From the NCBI GenBank assembly GCA_032122625.1, contig JAQBGG010000123.1, positions 1 through 64,000 on the forward strand: a DNA stretch of 64,000 nucleotides, read 5' to 3'. This DNA comes from CAXMST01 sp032122625 (GTDB lineage: Bacteria; Actinomycetota; Thermoleophilia; Solirubrobacterales; 70-9). Below are positions 9,562 through 17,805 of the stretch, one piece after another (the stretch's first letter is position 1; every line of letters starts with the position of its first letter). Below the pieces are notes generated by a model. It had not been told where the DNA came from and did not search any database. It worked only from the letters and a program-made list of their open reading frames with translations. The translations under genes and the position numbers were made by a program.

Positions 9562-11010
9562 GTGCAGGTCAGCCTCGATCCCTCCCCCGCTCAGGACTCC
9601 GGCGCCGGACTGCTCTGCGTCGGCGTTTTCGACGAGGCGAGCCCGCCCGAGTGGCTACGCGAGGCGCCCGGCGCCGCCGACGTCCGAACCTCGTTCAAGA
9701 AGCTGACCATGCTGCGCCCACCCTCCCCGGAGCGCGTGTTGGTCATCGGGCTCGGTCCCGTTGGTGACTTCGACAGTGAACGGGCCCGCGTGGCGGCAAG
9801 TCTCGGCGTCCGGCAGGCTCAGCGCTACGGGGCCTCCAGGCTCGCCTGGCAGGTGCCGGGAGGAGCGCCGATCGCGGCTGCGATCACCGGCGGGACGATC
9901 CTCACGGCCTACCGCTTCAACAGCCTCAAGAGCGAACGCGGGGACGACGACGAGAACGAGGGCGCCGGTCCGGTGGAACTGATCCTCCATGGGGCCGACG
10001 GCGCCGACGAGCTCGTTGCCGTCGCCAGGGTTGCCGCGATCGCCGCCAACCGCGCCCGAGACCTGCAAAACCTGCCGGCCAATATCGCCGACCCCGACTA
10101 TATGGCCGCCCGCGCCGCTGAGATCGCCGCCGGCTCCGAGGCGATCGAAGTCGAGGTGCTCGGACCCGAGCAACTCGCCGGGCTCGGCATGGGAGGACTG
10201 ATCTCCGTCGGCGACGGCTCGGCCAAGGACCCGCTGCTGATCGTCCTCCGCTACACCGGCCAACCCGAAGCCGACCCGCTCGGAATCGTCGGCAAGGCGG
10301 TCACCTTCGACAGCGGCGGGATCTCGCTCAAGCCCTCGGCCTCGATGCATGAGATGAAGATGGACATGTCGGGTGGGGCCGCGGCGCTCGAAGCCACAGC
10401 GGCGATCGCCGAGCTCGGGCTGGAGCTCAACCTGCTGACCGTCGTGCCCGCGGTGGAGAACATGCCGAGCGGCAGCGCCACCCGGCCCGGCGACGTGATC
10501 ACCCAGCTGAACGGCAAGACGGTCGAGATCAACAACACTGACGCCGAGGGCCGGCTAATCCTGGCCGACGCGCTCACCTGGTGCGCCCGGGAAGGGGCAA
10601 CCCAGATCGTCGACCTGGCGACCCTGACCGGAGCGGTCGTCGTCGCGCTCGGCTCCACCCACGCCGCGGTGATCGGCAACGACGACGCGCTTGTCGGGGC
10701 GGTCGAGCAGGCGGGCGCGACCGTCGGCGAGCTGGTCTGGCGGCTGCCGCTGCACGCCGAGTACAAGGAGCTGATGAAGGGCACGGTCGCCGACCTGACC
10801 AACGCGGCGCCGAAGCGCAAGGCCGGCTCGATCACCGCCGCGGCGTTCCTCGAGGAGTTCATCGAGGACGCACGCTGGGCCCACATCGACATTGCCGGCA
10901 CCGCCTGGGACGTGGGCCGGCCCTACGTCGGCCGCGGCGCCAGCGGATACGGCGTGCGGCTGTTGGTCGAGCTGGCCAGATCGTTCGCTGAGAGCGGAGA
11001 GACAACCTAA
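9562..11010 (+). CDS. pepA: leucyl aminopeptidase, M17 family
   Basis: A 482-residue cytosolic aminopeptidase. The two-zinc catalytic domain is clear: KAVTFDSGGISLKPSASMHE with the catalytic Lys, the Asp cluster in MKMDMSGGAAALEA, and the family signature NNTDAEGRLILADALTW. The N-terminal domain (about residues 1-160) is the regulatory/hexamer domain. It removes N-terminal residues from peptides. The start is GTG at 9562 with TATACT at 9547-9552, 9 bases upstream, so the mRNA is probably leaderless; an open extension further upstream is not protein-like. The acyl-CoA dehydrogenase begins 9 bases after its stop. Confidence 0.93.
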   Translation: MQVSLDPSPAQDSGAGLLCVGVFDEASPPEWLREAPGAADVRTSFKKLTMLRPPSPERVLVIGLGPVGDFDSERARVAASLGVRQAQRYGASRLAWQVPGGAPIAAAITGGTILTAYRFNSLKSERGDDDENEGAGPVELILHGADGADELVAVARVAAIAANRARDLQNLPANIADPDYMAARAAEIAAGSEAIEVEVLGPEQLAGLGMGGLISVGDGSAKDPLLIVLRYTGQPEADPLGIVGKAVTFDSGGISLKPSASMHEMKMDMSGGAAALEATAAIAELGLELNLLTVVPAVENMPSGSATRPGDVITQLNGKTVEINNTDAEGRLILADALTWCAREGATQIVDLATLTGAVVVALGSTHAAVIGNDDALVGAVEQAGATVGELVWRLPLHAEYKELMKGTVADLTNAAPKRKAGSITAAAFLEEFIEDARWAHIDIAGTAWDVGRPYVGRGASGYGVRLLVELARSFAESGETT

Positions 11011-11019
11011 CCTGAGCGC

Positions 11020-12165
11020 GTGGACTTCGACCTCAGCGACGAGCAGCGGCTGATCCGGGACACCGTCCGGGACTTCGCAACCGGCGAGGTTGCCCCGGCT
11101 GCCGCGCAACTCGACCGCGACCACGCCTTCCCATATGAGCTCGTCGCGCAGATGGGCGCGCTCGGCCTGATGGGGATCCCCTTCCCCGAGGAGTACGGCG
11201 GTGGTGGAGCCGACACGCTGAGCTACGCAATCGCGGTCGAGGAGCTGGCCCGGATCGACTCCTCGGTAGCGATCACGATGGCCGCCCACACATCGCTCGG
11301 GACGATGCCGATCTATCTGTTCGGGAGCGCGACCCAAAAGCAGGACTGGCTGCCACAGCTGACCGCGGGCAAGCAGCTCGCGGCCTTCGGATTGACCGAG
11401 CCCGATGCCGGCTCCGACGCCGGCAACGTCCGCACCAAGGCCGAGCACGGCGACGACGGCTGGGTGATCAACGGCGCCAAGCAGTTCATCACCAACGCCG
11501 GGACCTCGATCTCCGGTTGCGTCTCGATCACCGCGGCGACCGGCGCCGCCGACGGACCGAAGGAGATCTCCAACCTGATCGTGCCCAACGGGACGCCGGG
11601 GTACACCCAGGGGGAGCCCTACCGGAAGATGGGCTGGAACGCCTCCGACACGCGACCGCTGACGTTCGACAACTGCACGGTGCCCGATGAAAATCTCCTC
11701 GGACCCCGGGGCAGGGGTTACAAGCAGTTCCTACAGATTCTCGACGGCGGCCGGATCGGGGTTGCCGCGATGGGCGTCGGCCTCGCCCAGGGAGCACTCG
11801 ACGAGGCGCTGGCGTACGCCAAGGAGCGACAGGCCTTCGGGCGGTCGATCTCGAAGTTCCAGACGATCCAGGCGAAGCTTGCCGACCTCGCCACGGAGAT
11901 TGAGGCGGCGAGGCTGCTGACCTACAAGGCAGCGATCCTGAAGGAGCGCGGCGAGGCCTTCACGCTGACGGCTGCGCAGGCCAAGCTGAAGACGGGGCGG
12001 CTTGCCGTCAGGGCCAGCGAAGAGGCCGTCCAGATCCACGGCGGTTACGGCTTCATCGAGGAGTACCCCGTGTGCCGCTTCTACCGCGACGCGAAGATCC
12101 TCACGATCGGTGAAGGGACCGACGAGGTCCAGCAGATGGTGATCGCACGCCAGCTCGGCTGCTGA
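11020..12165 (+). CDS. acyl-CoA dehydrogenase
   Basis: A 381-residue short/medium-chain type flavoenzyme. N-terminal helical domain MDFDLSDEQRLIRDTVRDFA, middle domain with the FAD/substrate signature GLTEPDAGSDAGNVRT, C-terminal helical domain with IHGGYGFIEEYPVCRFYRDA, and catalytic-base motif GEGTDEVQ (Glu365). It oxidises acyl-CoA to 2-enoyl-CoA and passes electrons to ETF, whose genes are 10 kb to the left. Chain-length preference is not readable. The GTG start has TAACCT 6 bases upstream, so it can be transcribed separately despite sitting 9 bases behind pepA. A GC hairpin follows at 12204-12228. Confidence 0.95.
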   Translation: MDFDLSDEQRLIRDTVRDFATGEVAPAAAQLDRDHAFPYELVAQMGALGLMGIPFPEEYGGGGADTLSYAIAVEELARIDSSVAITMAAHTSLGTMPIYLFGSATQKQDWLPQLTAGKQLAAFGLTEPDAGSDAGNVRTKAEHGDDGWVINGAKQFITNAGTSISGCVSITAATGAADGPKEISNLIVPNGTPGYTQGEPYRKMGWNASDTRPLTFDNCTVPDENLLGPRGRGYKQFLQILDGGRIGVAAMGVGLAQGALDEALAYAKERQAFGRSISKFQTIQAKLADLATEIEAARLLTYKAAILKERGEAFTLTAAQAKLKTGRLAVRASEEAVQIHGGYGFIEEYPVCRFYRDAKILTIGEGTDEVQQMVIARQLGC

Positions 12166-12203
12166 GCGGGCAGGTGCCGGCCGGTCCTGCACGGGCGCTT
12201 GTA

Positions 12204-12228
12204 GGCATCCGGCGCGCCGGCGGATGCC
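12204..12228 (+). terminator. GC-rich hairpin after acyl-CoA dehydrogenase gene
   Basis: Perfect 8-bp stem GGCATCCG / CGGATGCC with a 9-base GC-rich loop, 39 bases after the stop codon at 12165. There is no T-run, so termination is inferred from position only. A possible TACCCT -10 for the next gene lies just downstream at 12244-12249. Confidence 0.35.
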
Positions 12229-12291
12229 GCGGCGCGCGTCGGGTACCCTGGGCGGGCGCGTCGGCATCGGGCCCCCGTCGGGCAACTGGCA

Positions 12292-13212
12292 ATGAGCGAC
12301 GACCCAAGCCACACTAACTATCCGAGTGCCGCGGGCGACCCGCTGGCGCCCAGGCCCCTGGCCGAAGGCGCGATCGCTCCGGAGGTCTCACGACGGGTCA
12401 GTTCGATCCTCGACGCGGTCGAGCGTGAGGCCGGCCAGCTCCGCGATGACGCTCGGGAGGAAGCCCGCCGCTACCTGGAGTCCTCGCGTCGAAGAGCTGA
12501 CAGCCTGGTTGCCGATCGCCAACGGCGTATCGCGGAACTGAGCAACGAGATCGTCGGCAAGGCCGAGGCCGTCGTCGGCAGATTGGACGACGCCGCCCCG
12601 GTTCGTGAGGGCTTCGACAACCTCGTGCGCGCTCTGGGCGAAGCGGCGGAGAGCCTCTCCCGCGAGGCCGAGAGCACCAGGCCCGAGTTCGACCTCCCCG
12701 GCTTCCACGAGATCGAGGCAGCTGACCCTTACCCTGCGCCCGATCCGGGATCGACCTACGCGGCGCCCCCTGCTCCGCCCCCACCGTTCTCGCCACCGAT
12801 CTATGAGGGCACCAACGCTGAGCCCATGGCCCGCGATCCGCTACCGGCCGCCCACTACGAGCAGGCGCCCGCCCGACCTCCTGAGGAGCCGCAGCCCCAC
12901 CCGGCCCGAGCCCCAGTCTTCGACCAACAGCCACCGGCGGCGGCGCCCCGTCCGGCGGCGCCCCCGCCGGCGGCGCCAGGCCCGGAACCGGCACCACCGA
13001 TGCGTCCGCAGGAGGCCACGGAGTGGCGTGGCATCGATGACGTCAAACTCATCTCGATCCAGATGGCGGCGGCCGGCCAGACCCGGCATCAGATCCGTGA
13101 CCACCTCTACCACGCGATGGGGGTCACAGACTCCGGCGCAGTCCTCGACGAGATTTTCGGGGTCGGCAGCGCCGAGGATGCGCGCGTGCCCTGGACGACC
13201 TTTCCCCGCTAG
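12292..13212 (+). CDS. coiled-coil protein with proline-rich linker and C-terminal helical domain
   Basis: A 306-residue protein without a signal peptide or membrane span. Residues 30-135 form a charged coiled coil (RRVSSILDAVEREAGQL, then EARRYLESSRRRADSLVADR). Residues 145-235 are a Pro/Ala-rich linker. Residues 245-295 form a small helical domain (DDVKLISIQMAAAGQTRHQI and onward, ending near LDEIFGVG). The coiled coil is paralogous to that in the next gene; both share the RYLE..R.ADS.V..RQ.RI..LS pattern. It resembles DivIVA-like or ATP-synthase-b-like scaffolds in composition only. Function unknown. ATG without a ribosome site; possible -10 TACCCT at 12244. Confidence 0.8.
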   Translation: MSDDPSHTNYPSAAGDPLAPRPLAEGAIAPEVSRRVSSILDAVEREAGQLRDDAREEARRYLESSRRRADSLVADRQRRIAELSNEIVGKAEAVVGRLDDAAPVREGFDNLVRALGEAAESLSREAESTRPEFDLPGFHEIEAADPYPAPDPGSTYAAPPAPPPPFSPPIYEGTNAEPMARDPLPAAHYEQAPARPPEEPQPHPARAPVFDQQPPAAAPRPAAPPPAAPGPEPAPPMRPQEATEWRGIDDVKLISIQMAAAGQTRHQIRDHLYHAMGVTDSGAVLDEIFGVGSAEDARVPWTTFPR

Positions 13213-13267
13213 ATGATTGATCCCGCGGGCTCAGCCGTGGGTGTGATGTCCTCGGATCACTCATCTA
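13210..13267. repeat. 14-bp inverted repeat (TAGATGANTGATCC) with 30-bp spacer
   Basis: Left arm TAGATGATTGATCC at 13210-13223 and right arm GGATCACTCATCTA at 13254-13267 match in 13 of 14 positions as an inverted pair. The left arm begins with the stop codon of the preceding gene. A third copy, TAGATGAATGATCC, lies at 23886-23899 overlapping the -10 region of the lipoprotein gene. It could be an operator, an attachment-like site or part of a hairpin; the role is unknown. Confidence 0.55.
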
Positions 13268-13433
13268 GTCGCTGATAGAGCACTCCTTGGCAGCCGAATC
13301 GGCGCCGTTCAGTCAGCGTGAACAAAGCCTTCAGCGCTATCTGCCGCCGATTCGGTACCTAGACTGGCCGCGTCCTGTCTGCGGCCCCGCGTGGCGTGCC
13401 CAGGACAGCCGAAATCGTCGAACAGGAGAGCCG

Positions 13434-14165
13434 ATGCCGGATCAGCCCCATAACCCTGAGCAACCGCTGCCGACGGGCGACGAGTCAGACTGGGGTCGAG
13501 ATGAGATCGATGCCGCGATTGCCGCGCTCGATCAGGCGACGCGCCACTTCACGCTCCAGGTGAGCGCCCCCCAGGGATCACGCTCGCGGCCGCAGCCAGA
13601 ACCGCGTGAGCGCGCCAGCCAAGGGCCTGAACCGATCAGTGAGGACCGGCCGGCGTCGGCCGCGGCGACGAAACCACAGCTGAGGCTCGATCCCGAGGCG
13701 GCGCTCGAGGAGCGGATGCAGAGCGCTGAGCGGGAGGCGCGCGAGTACCTCGACCGCGCCAAGCACCGGGCCGACAGCCTCGTCAACACGATGATCGGCG
13801 CCGTGGAGCGAGAGGCCGCGGAGATCCGGCGCGAAGCCGAGACCGGTATTCGCGAGCGCTGGCGGGCGATCGAGCTCGAGGCTAGCCGCTACCTGGAGGA
13901 CGCCAAGCGGGTCGCCGACAGCATGGTCGTCGAACGCCAGCAACGGATCAGCGCGCTCAGCGACGGCCTCGTCGATCGCGCCCGAGTGCTGACCGCCGGG
14001 ATGGAAGATGCCGACCGCATCCGCCGGCAGTTCGACCAGTTCATTCGGACGCTGTCGCAGACTGCGGCCCAGATCGCGGAGCAGCCCGCCGGCGCCGTCG
14101 AAGGCAAGATCACGCGCCCGCGGGGGCGGCGCGGCGGCGCACGGCGAAGCGCCGTGGCTGCCTAG
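13434..14165 (+). CDS. coiled-coil protein, paralogue of the preceding gene
   Basis: A 243-residue protein. After a disordered N-terminal third, residues 80-215 are almost pure charged helix with two related segments: EREAREYLDRAKHRADSLV and EASRYLEDAKRVADSMVVER, the latter closely matching the preceding gene's coiled coil. The tail is Arg/Gly-rich (RPRGRRGGARRSAVAA) and could touch nucleic acid or acidic surfaces. No membrane segment. A GGAGAG ribosome site precedes the ATG, and a TAGACT -10-like box lies at 13360-13365. Probably a structural or scaffold protein of the DivIVA-like type; the function is not established. Confidence 0.78.
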   Translation: MPDQPHNPEQPLPTGDESDWGRDEIDAAIAALDQATRHFTLQVSAPQGSRSRPQPEPRERASQGPEPISEDRPASAAATKPQLRLDPEAALEERMQSAEREAREYLDRAKHRADSLVNTMIGAVEREAAEIRREAETGIRERWRAIELEASRYLEDAKRVADSMVVERQQRISALSDGLVDRARVLTAGMEDADRIRRQFDQFIRTLSQTAAQIAEQPAGAVEGKITRPRGRRGGARRSAVAA

Positions 14166-14294
14166 CGACCGGACGCAGCCACGATCGACCTGGAAAGGCC
14201 CGACCGGGACCCGGGAAACCGCGAAGGCGCAGTCCTCGAGCCCGTCGTCTCAAATCAGCGCCGCGTACTGCTGCAGGTGGTCGGGGGGGTCGCC

Positions 14295-15485
14295 TCAGTC
14301 GGCTGAGTCATCGGTGGGGGTCAGGCTGAAGCCCTTGAGCTCACCGCTGATCTTGAGGTCGCCCTCGAGCTGAATCTCGACCCTGTAGGGACGGTCGAGA
14401 GCGTGGATTACCGGGATTGCCGTTGGCTGCTCGGCGTACCCCTGCTGAGGCGGGGTCGCCACAACAGCGGGCTGGGGCTGGGGCGGCACGGCTGGCCGCT
14501 GGGGAAGCGACTCCGGACCCGCCGGCGGAGCCGGCGTGTGCTGCTCGGCGCGAGCGACCTGTGGCATCGGTACGGCTGCCGGGTCCGGGCGATACTGGAT
14601 CGGGGCAGGCGGGCGCATCGGCGGGGCAGGCGGGCGCATCGGCGGGGCTGCGACGACGGGCGGCTGCGGGGTTTGGCGGGCGGCTATGGGCGTGCTGCCC
14701 GCGCGAGGGTGTTCCTCTGCAGGGGGCCCCGGGAAGCTGAGGGCTGCCGGCGGGCCGGCATCGTTCCTCGAGTACGGCCCGGGGTCGGGGGCTTGCGGTG
14801 CCGGCCTCGGGGCCTGCTGCGGATACTGAATCGGCGCCGGCTGCTGCTGCGGCTGCTGCTGCGGGTACTGAATCGGCGCCGGCCGCTGCGGCGGGGCCTG
14901 CTGCGGGTACTGCGGCGCCGGCTGCTGCTGCGGGTACTGCGGCGCCGGCTGCTGCTGCGGGTACTGCGGCGCCGGCTGCTGCTGCGGGGGTTGCGGCGGC
15001 GCGGGCTGCATCTGCGGGGGTTGCGGCGCGGGCCTTGGCGGGTATTGCGGCGGTGGATGTTCCGGCTGCTGATGCTCGTGAGCGAGCTCGGACACCGCCC
15101 CGGGAGTGACTGCTGCTGCGGCCTGGTCGCTGTGGGATAGAGCGGCGTTCGACACGTAGTGGTCCCGCAGTGCTGATTCGACCTGCTGCGTCAGGGGTGC
15201 GCCGGGCTCAACCTCGGGTGCCCCGCGGACAACGTCGCGCTCGTAGGGAACCCAGACGTGGCCGGCACCAGCGCTCGCGTCCTCGAACGGGATCAATGTG
15301 GATCGACCGCCGAAGCGACCCTCCTTGACTAGGAGCCAACGCGGATCGCCCGTACCCGGATCGATCCAGATGTCTTCGAGGCGACCAACGCTGGCGCCGT
15401 AGACATCGTCCACCCGGGATCCAATCCATCCCAAAGCTTCATTCAAGCCCGGTTTACTACTCCCCCGGAGCTCGGCGGCGATCAT
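14295..15485 (-). CDS. PRC-barrel protein with Pro/Gln repeat tail
   Basis: A 396-residue protein. Residues 10-100 form a PRC-barrel domain (LGWIGSRVDDVYGASVGRLE, then GHVWVPYERDVVRGAPEVEP), paralogous to the one at 16337-16771. Residues 130-360 are low-complexity Pro/Gln/Ala with a 9-residue repeat, QQQPAPQYP, encoded by three perfect 27-bp DNA repeats. The last 35 residues form a small ordered end (YRVEIQLEGDLKISGELKGF). PRC barrels bind partner proteins or RNA (RimM, photosynthetic reaction centre H) and here probably act as an adaptor. Start ATG with GGGAGG 7 bases upstream. No catalytic motif. Confidence 0.8.
   Translation of the reverse strand: MIAAELRGSSKPGLNEALGWIGSRVDDVYGASVGRLEDIWIDPGTGDPRWLLVKEGRFGGRSTLIPFEDASAGAGHVWVPYERDVVRGAPEVEPGAPLTQQVESALRDHYVSNAALSHSDQAAAAVTPGAVSELAHEHQQPEHPPPQYPPRPAPQPPQMQPAPPQPPQQQPAPQYPQQQPAPQYPQQQPAPQYPQQAPPQRPAPIQYPQQQPQQQPAPIQYPQQAPRPAPQAPDPGPYSRNDAGPPAALSFPGPPAEEHPRAGSTPIAARQTPQPPVVAAPPMRPPAPPMRPPAPIQYRPDPAAVPMPQVARAEQHTPAPPAGPESLPQRPAVPPQPQPAVVATPPQQGYAEQPTAIPVIHALDRPYRVEIQLEGDLKISGELKGFSLTPTDDSAD
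14905..14985 (-). repeat. three perfect tandem 27-bp repeats inside PRC-barrel gene
   Basis: Three identical 27-bp units at 14905-14931, 14932-14958 and 14959-14985, flanked by degenerate copies. Each encodes nine residues of the Pro/Gln/Tyr tail, so copy-number change keeps frame. Perfect identity suggests recent slippage and possible length variation between strains. Confidence 0.9.
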
Positions 15486-15739
15486 CGAATCCTCCCATTG
15501 AACGGTTGCACCCGGCAGTGCTGGTCTTGAAACTAGCACCCACGGTAGGGAAAACCAAGGCCGATATCTGTCCAGACCGCACCCAACGGCCGTTTGAACG
15601 CCACGGTGGTGGCGTGATCACGCTCACATCGGAGCCGGATAGCAACGGTCCCGATGATTCCGAGAACTTCTGCCAGGTCGGTGCCCAAGCTGCCGTCAAC
15701 GGCCACCCCAAGTACATCTGCGGGTAGTCTCAGGGTGAC
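15486..15739. other. divergent intergenic region with promoters
   Basis: Non-coding gap between the leftward PRC-barrel gene and the rightward gene at 15740. A leftward -10-like TAGTTT lies at 15530-15535. The rightward TAGTCT box at 15725-15730 is 9 bases before the GTG. A short rightward frame ending at 15727 looks mildly protein-like in its last 40 codons, but it starts at a TTG with no ribosome site and ends inside the -10 box, so I do not call it a gene. Confidence 0.4.
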
Positions 15740-16321
15740 GTGACCACACCCTCCGACAACCTCGACGGCGACAGCCAGCAGTCCACCGGGACCGACGATC
15801 AGAGCTTTGAGCTGCCCCTCCCTGACGAGGCGGCGAATGAGGCGCGACCCCTGCGCCGAGGGCTGTTTGGGTTCAAGCCGAGCGACGTCCGCACCCAGAT
15901 CAGCGCCAAGGATGCCGAGCTCGCCGAGCTGCGCCGTGACGTCGCCGCCCTGTGGCTTGCCTTCGGCCAGCATGAGCGCACGATCCGGCAGGTGCTGGAG
16001 ACGCTCGAGCGGACCAGCGGTGTCGCTCTCGATCCCCCCGGCGGCCGCGGCGGTCAGGGTCAGAGGGGGGCCACAGCGTCCGATCCCGATCCCGAGCGCG
16101 AACCCGAGCCCGGCAACGACGACTCGGCGGCGACCTCGATCGGCGCCCAACTCACCGACCTCGATCAGGTGCTCGCGGCGATCGAGGAGGCGACGCAGAC
16201 CCTCGAGCGCGGTTATTCGGAGGGCACCGGAACGACCGCGGCCGAGGCAGCCGTGAAAGTCGACGACGAGATTGAGCCGGAGCCGGAATCCGAGCCGGAG
16301 CCGGAATCCGGGCCCGGCTAG
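15740..16321 (+). CDS. acidic coiled-coil protein of unknown function
   Basis: A 193-residue soluble protein, GTG start with TAGTCT 9 bases upstream (leaderless). Residues 50-95 form a short coiled coil (DAELAELRRDVAALWLAFGQ and onward). The C-terminal half is very acidic, with Asp-Pro/Glu-Pro repeats ending EPEPESEPEPESGPG. It lies between the two PRC-barrel genes and shares the charged, low-complexity style of the whole 12-17 kb cluster. No family recognised. It could be a partner of the coiled-coil or PRC-barrel proteins; this is inference from position only. Confidence 0.75.
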   Translation: MTTPSDNLDGDSQQSTGTDDQSFELPLPDEAANEARPLRRGLFGFKPSDVRTQISAKDAELAELRRDVAALWLAFGQHERTIRQVLETLERTSGVALDPPGGRGGQGQRGATASDPDPEREPEPGNDDSAATSIGAQLTDLDQVLAAIEEATQTLERGYSEGTGTTAAEAAVKVDDEIEPEPESEPEPESGPG

Positions 16322-16336
16322 CCCGGCCGGGCCCTA

Positions 16337-16771
16337 CTAGCCCGGGACCGAGGTGAAAGCGTCGTCCTCACGACCCTCGATCTGGGCCCGTCGCCCGGTG
16401 CCGGCGGGAATCTCGAAGTGGTCGCAAAGCCGGATCTCGCGCCGAAAGCCGATCCCCGCCGCGGGATCGACCTCGGGGGCACCGCGAAGCGCATCACGGG
16501 GATAGGGCACCCAGACGTGGCCCACCCCACCGGCGGCGACCTCGTAGGGGATCGCCGAAAGATGTCCGAATCGTCCGATCCGGATCACCAGCCAACTCGG
16601 CTCGCGACTGTCGACGTCGACCAGGACCCCTTCCACCCGACCGGCGGTTGCGCCGCCGATCTCGTCGAGCTTCGCGCCGACCCAGCCGCGAGCCTCGTCT
16701 AGGCTCTGCAGATGGGGAAGCTCGCTTGCTCTCGGAGCTCCGGCCTCGGACTCGACCAGCTCCTCAGTCAT
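16337..16771 (-). CDS. PRC-barrel domain protein
   Basis: A 144-residue protein whose residues 25-110 repeat the PRC-barrel pattern of the gene at 14295: ARGWVGAKLDEIGGATAGRV, then the shared GHVWVPYPRDALRGAPEVDP. The start is ATG at 16771, which overlaps the meaB stop codon (ATGACTGA), so the two are translationally coupled in one operon. The family binds partner proteins or RNA. Coupling to meaB could mean a role with the mutase complex, or be chance; nothing in the sequence decides. Converges on the acidic protein gene with a 15-bp gap. Confidence 0.8.
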   Translation of the reverse strand: MTEELVESEAGAPRASELPHLQSLDEARGWVGAKLDEIGGATAGRVEGVLVDVDSREPSWLVIRIGRFGHLSAIPYEVAAGGVGHVWVPYPRDALRGAPEVDPAAGIGFRREIRLCDHFEIPAGTGRRAQIEGREDDAFTSVPG

Positions 16772-17714
16772 CCCAATCACGCTCCAGGAGTTCGCGAGCT
16801 GCGTTGGCAGGATCGGTCTCCCGGCGCACCACCCGCTCGAGCAGGTCGGCAACGGCGGGATCGTTCTCCGCCCGGACCTCGAGCTGCCGTCGCATCCGCG
16901 CTCCGGCCAGACCCAGCACCTCGTTGCGGAGGTTCCGGCCGCGACGCTGCTCGAGCGTGCCCTCGGCCTCGATGTGTGCCCGATGGGCGTCGATCTGCTC
17001 CAAGAGCTCGCCAACGCCGGCGCCGGTTACGGCTTCGGTCTTGACGATTGGGACCTTCCAGGCCTCCTGCGGACCGAGTGCCAGCGCCGTCCGCACCTCA
17101 CGGACCATTGTGTCGGTCAACGGGTGATCCGCCTTGTTGACGACGATCACATCGGGAATCTCCATCACGCCGGCCTTCAGCGCCTGGATCGAATCGCCGG
17201 AGCCCGGCATCAGCGCGAGCACAACGGTGTCGGCGTGATCGATGATGTCGATCTCCGCCTGGCCGACGCCGACGGTCTCCAGCAGAACGTCGTCCTTGCC
17301 GGCCGCATCCATCAACAACGCCGCCTGCAAGGCAGCCTCGGCGAGGCCACCGAGTGCCCCACGGCTGGCCATCGAGCGGATGAAGACGTCGGGGTCGAGG
17401 AAGTGCTCGGAGAGCCGGATGCGGTCGCCGAGCAGAGCGCCGCGGGTGAACGGGCTCGAGGGATCGATCGAGAGCACGCCGACCTTGCGGTTGGCCTCGC
17501 GCAACAGTTTGGTCAGCGCGCCGATTAGGGTGCTCTTGCCGACGCCCGGCGGGCCGGTGAAGCCGGTGATCCGCGCCCGGCCCGTCTTTGGGAAGACGGC
17601 GCCGACCAGGTTCGCCCCCTCCGGATCGCCGTTCTCGACCAGCGTGATCGCCCGCGCCAGAGCGCGCTTGTCGCCGCTCAGCAGTCTCTCCGCGAGTTCG
17701 GTCGCCGTTGCCAT
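16764..17714 (-). CDS. meaB: B12-mutase-associated GTPase chaperone (MeaB/ArgK family)
   Basis: A 316-residue P-loop GTPase of the G3E family. Walker A GFTGPPGVGKSTL, switch region VLSIDPSSPFTRGALLGDRI, the Glu/Gly motif DVLLETVGVGQAEIDI and the guanine-specifying VVNKAD. MeaB proteins gate cofactor loading and protect adenosylcobalamin mutases from inactivation. Here the client is presumably the two-subunit mutase at 2660-5057. The start ATG (MATATELAERLLSGD) is at 17714; an open extension upstream is not conserved-looking. Older annotation as an arginine/lysine transport ATPase is wrong for this family. The mutase genes are 11 kb away, so they are co-regional rather than in one operon. Confidence 0.93.
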   Translation of the reverse strand: MATATELAERLLSGDKRALARAITLVENGDPEGANLVGAVFPKTGRARITGFTGPPGVGKSTLIGALTKLLREANRKVGVLSIDPSSPFTRGALLGDRIRLSEHFLDPDVFIRSMASRGALGGLAEAALQAALLMDAAGKDDVLLETVGVGQAEIDIIDHADTVVLALMPGSGDSIQALKAGVMEIPDVIVVNKADHPLTDTMVREVRTALALGPQEAWKVPIVKTEAVTGAGVGELLEQIDAHRAHIEAEGTLEQRRGRNLRNEVLGLAGARMRRQLEVRAENDPAVADLLERVVRRETDPANAARELLERDWDD

Positions 17715-17767
17715 GGCGCGGCTGATGATTGCAAGGCCCGCGCCCGGACCGGGTCCCGCCAAGCTCC

Positions 17768-17797
17768 TTGCCGGGACGAGCGGACCGACCCTATGAT
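17768..17797 (+). promoter_or_regulatory. leaderless promoter of the hexapeptide acyltransferase gene
   Basis: TTGCCG at 17768-17773, an 18-base spacer and TATGAT at 17792-17797, followed 8 bases later by the ATG at 17806. It is the clearest complete -35/-10 pair for a leaderless gene in the window. Confidence 0.7.
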
Positions 17798-17805
17798 CCG
17801 CGGCG

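Noticed and set aside
15506..15727. 73-codon rightward frame in the PRC-barrel promoter region
   Set aside because: TTG start, no ribosome site, weak codon bias in the first half, stop inside the next gene's -10 box. Left as unresolved.
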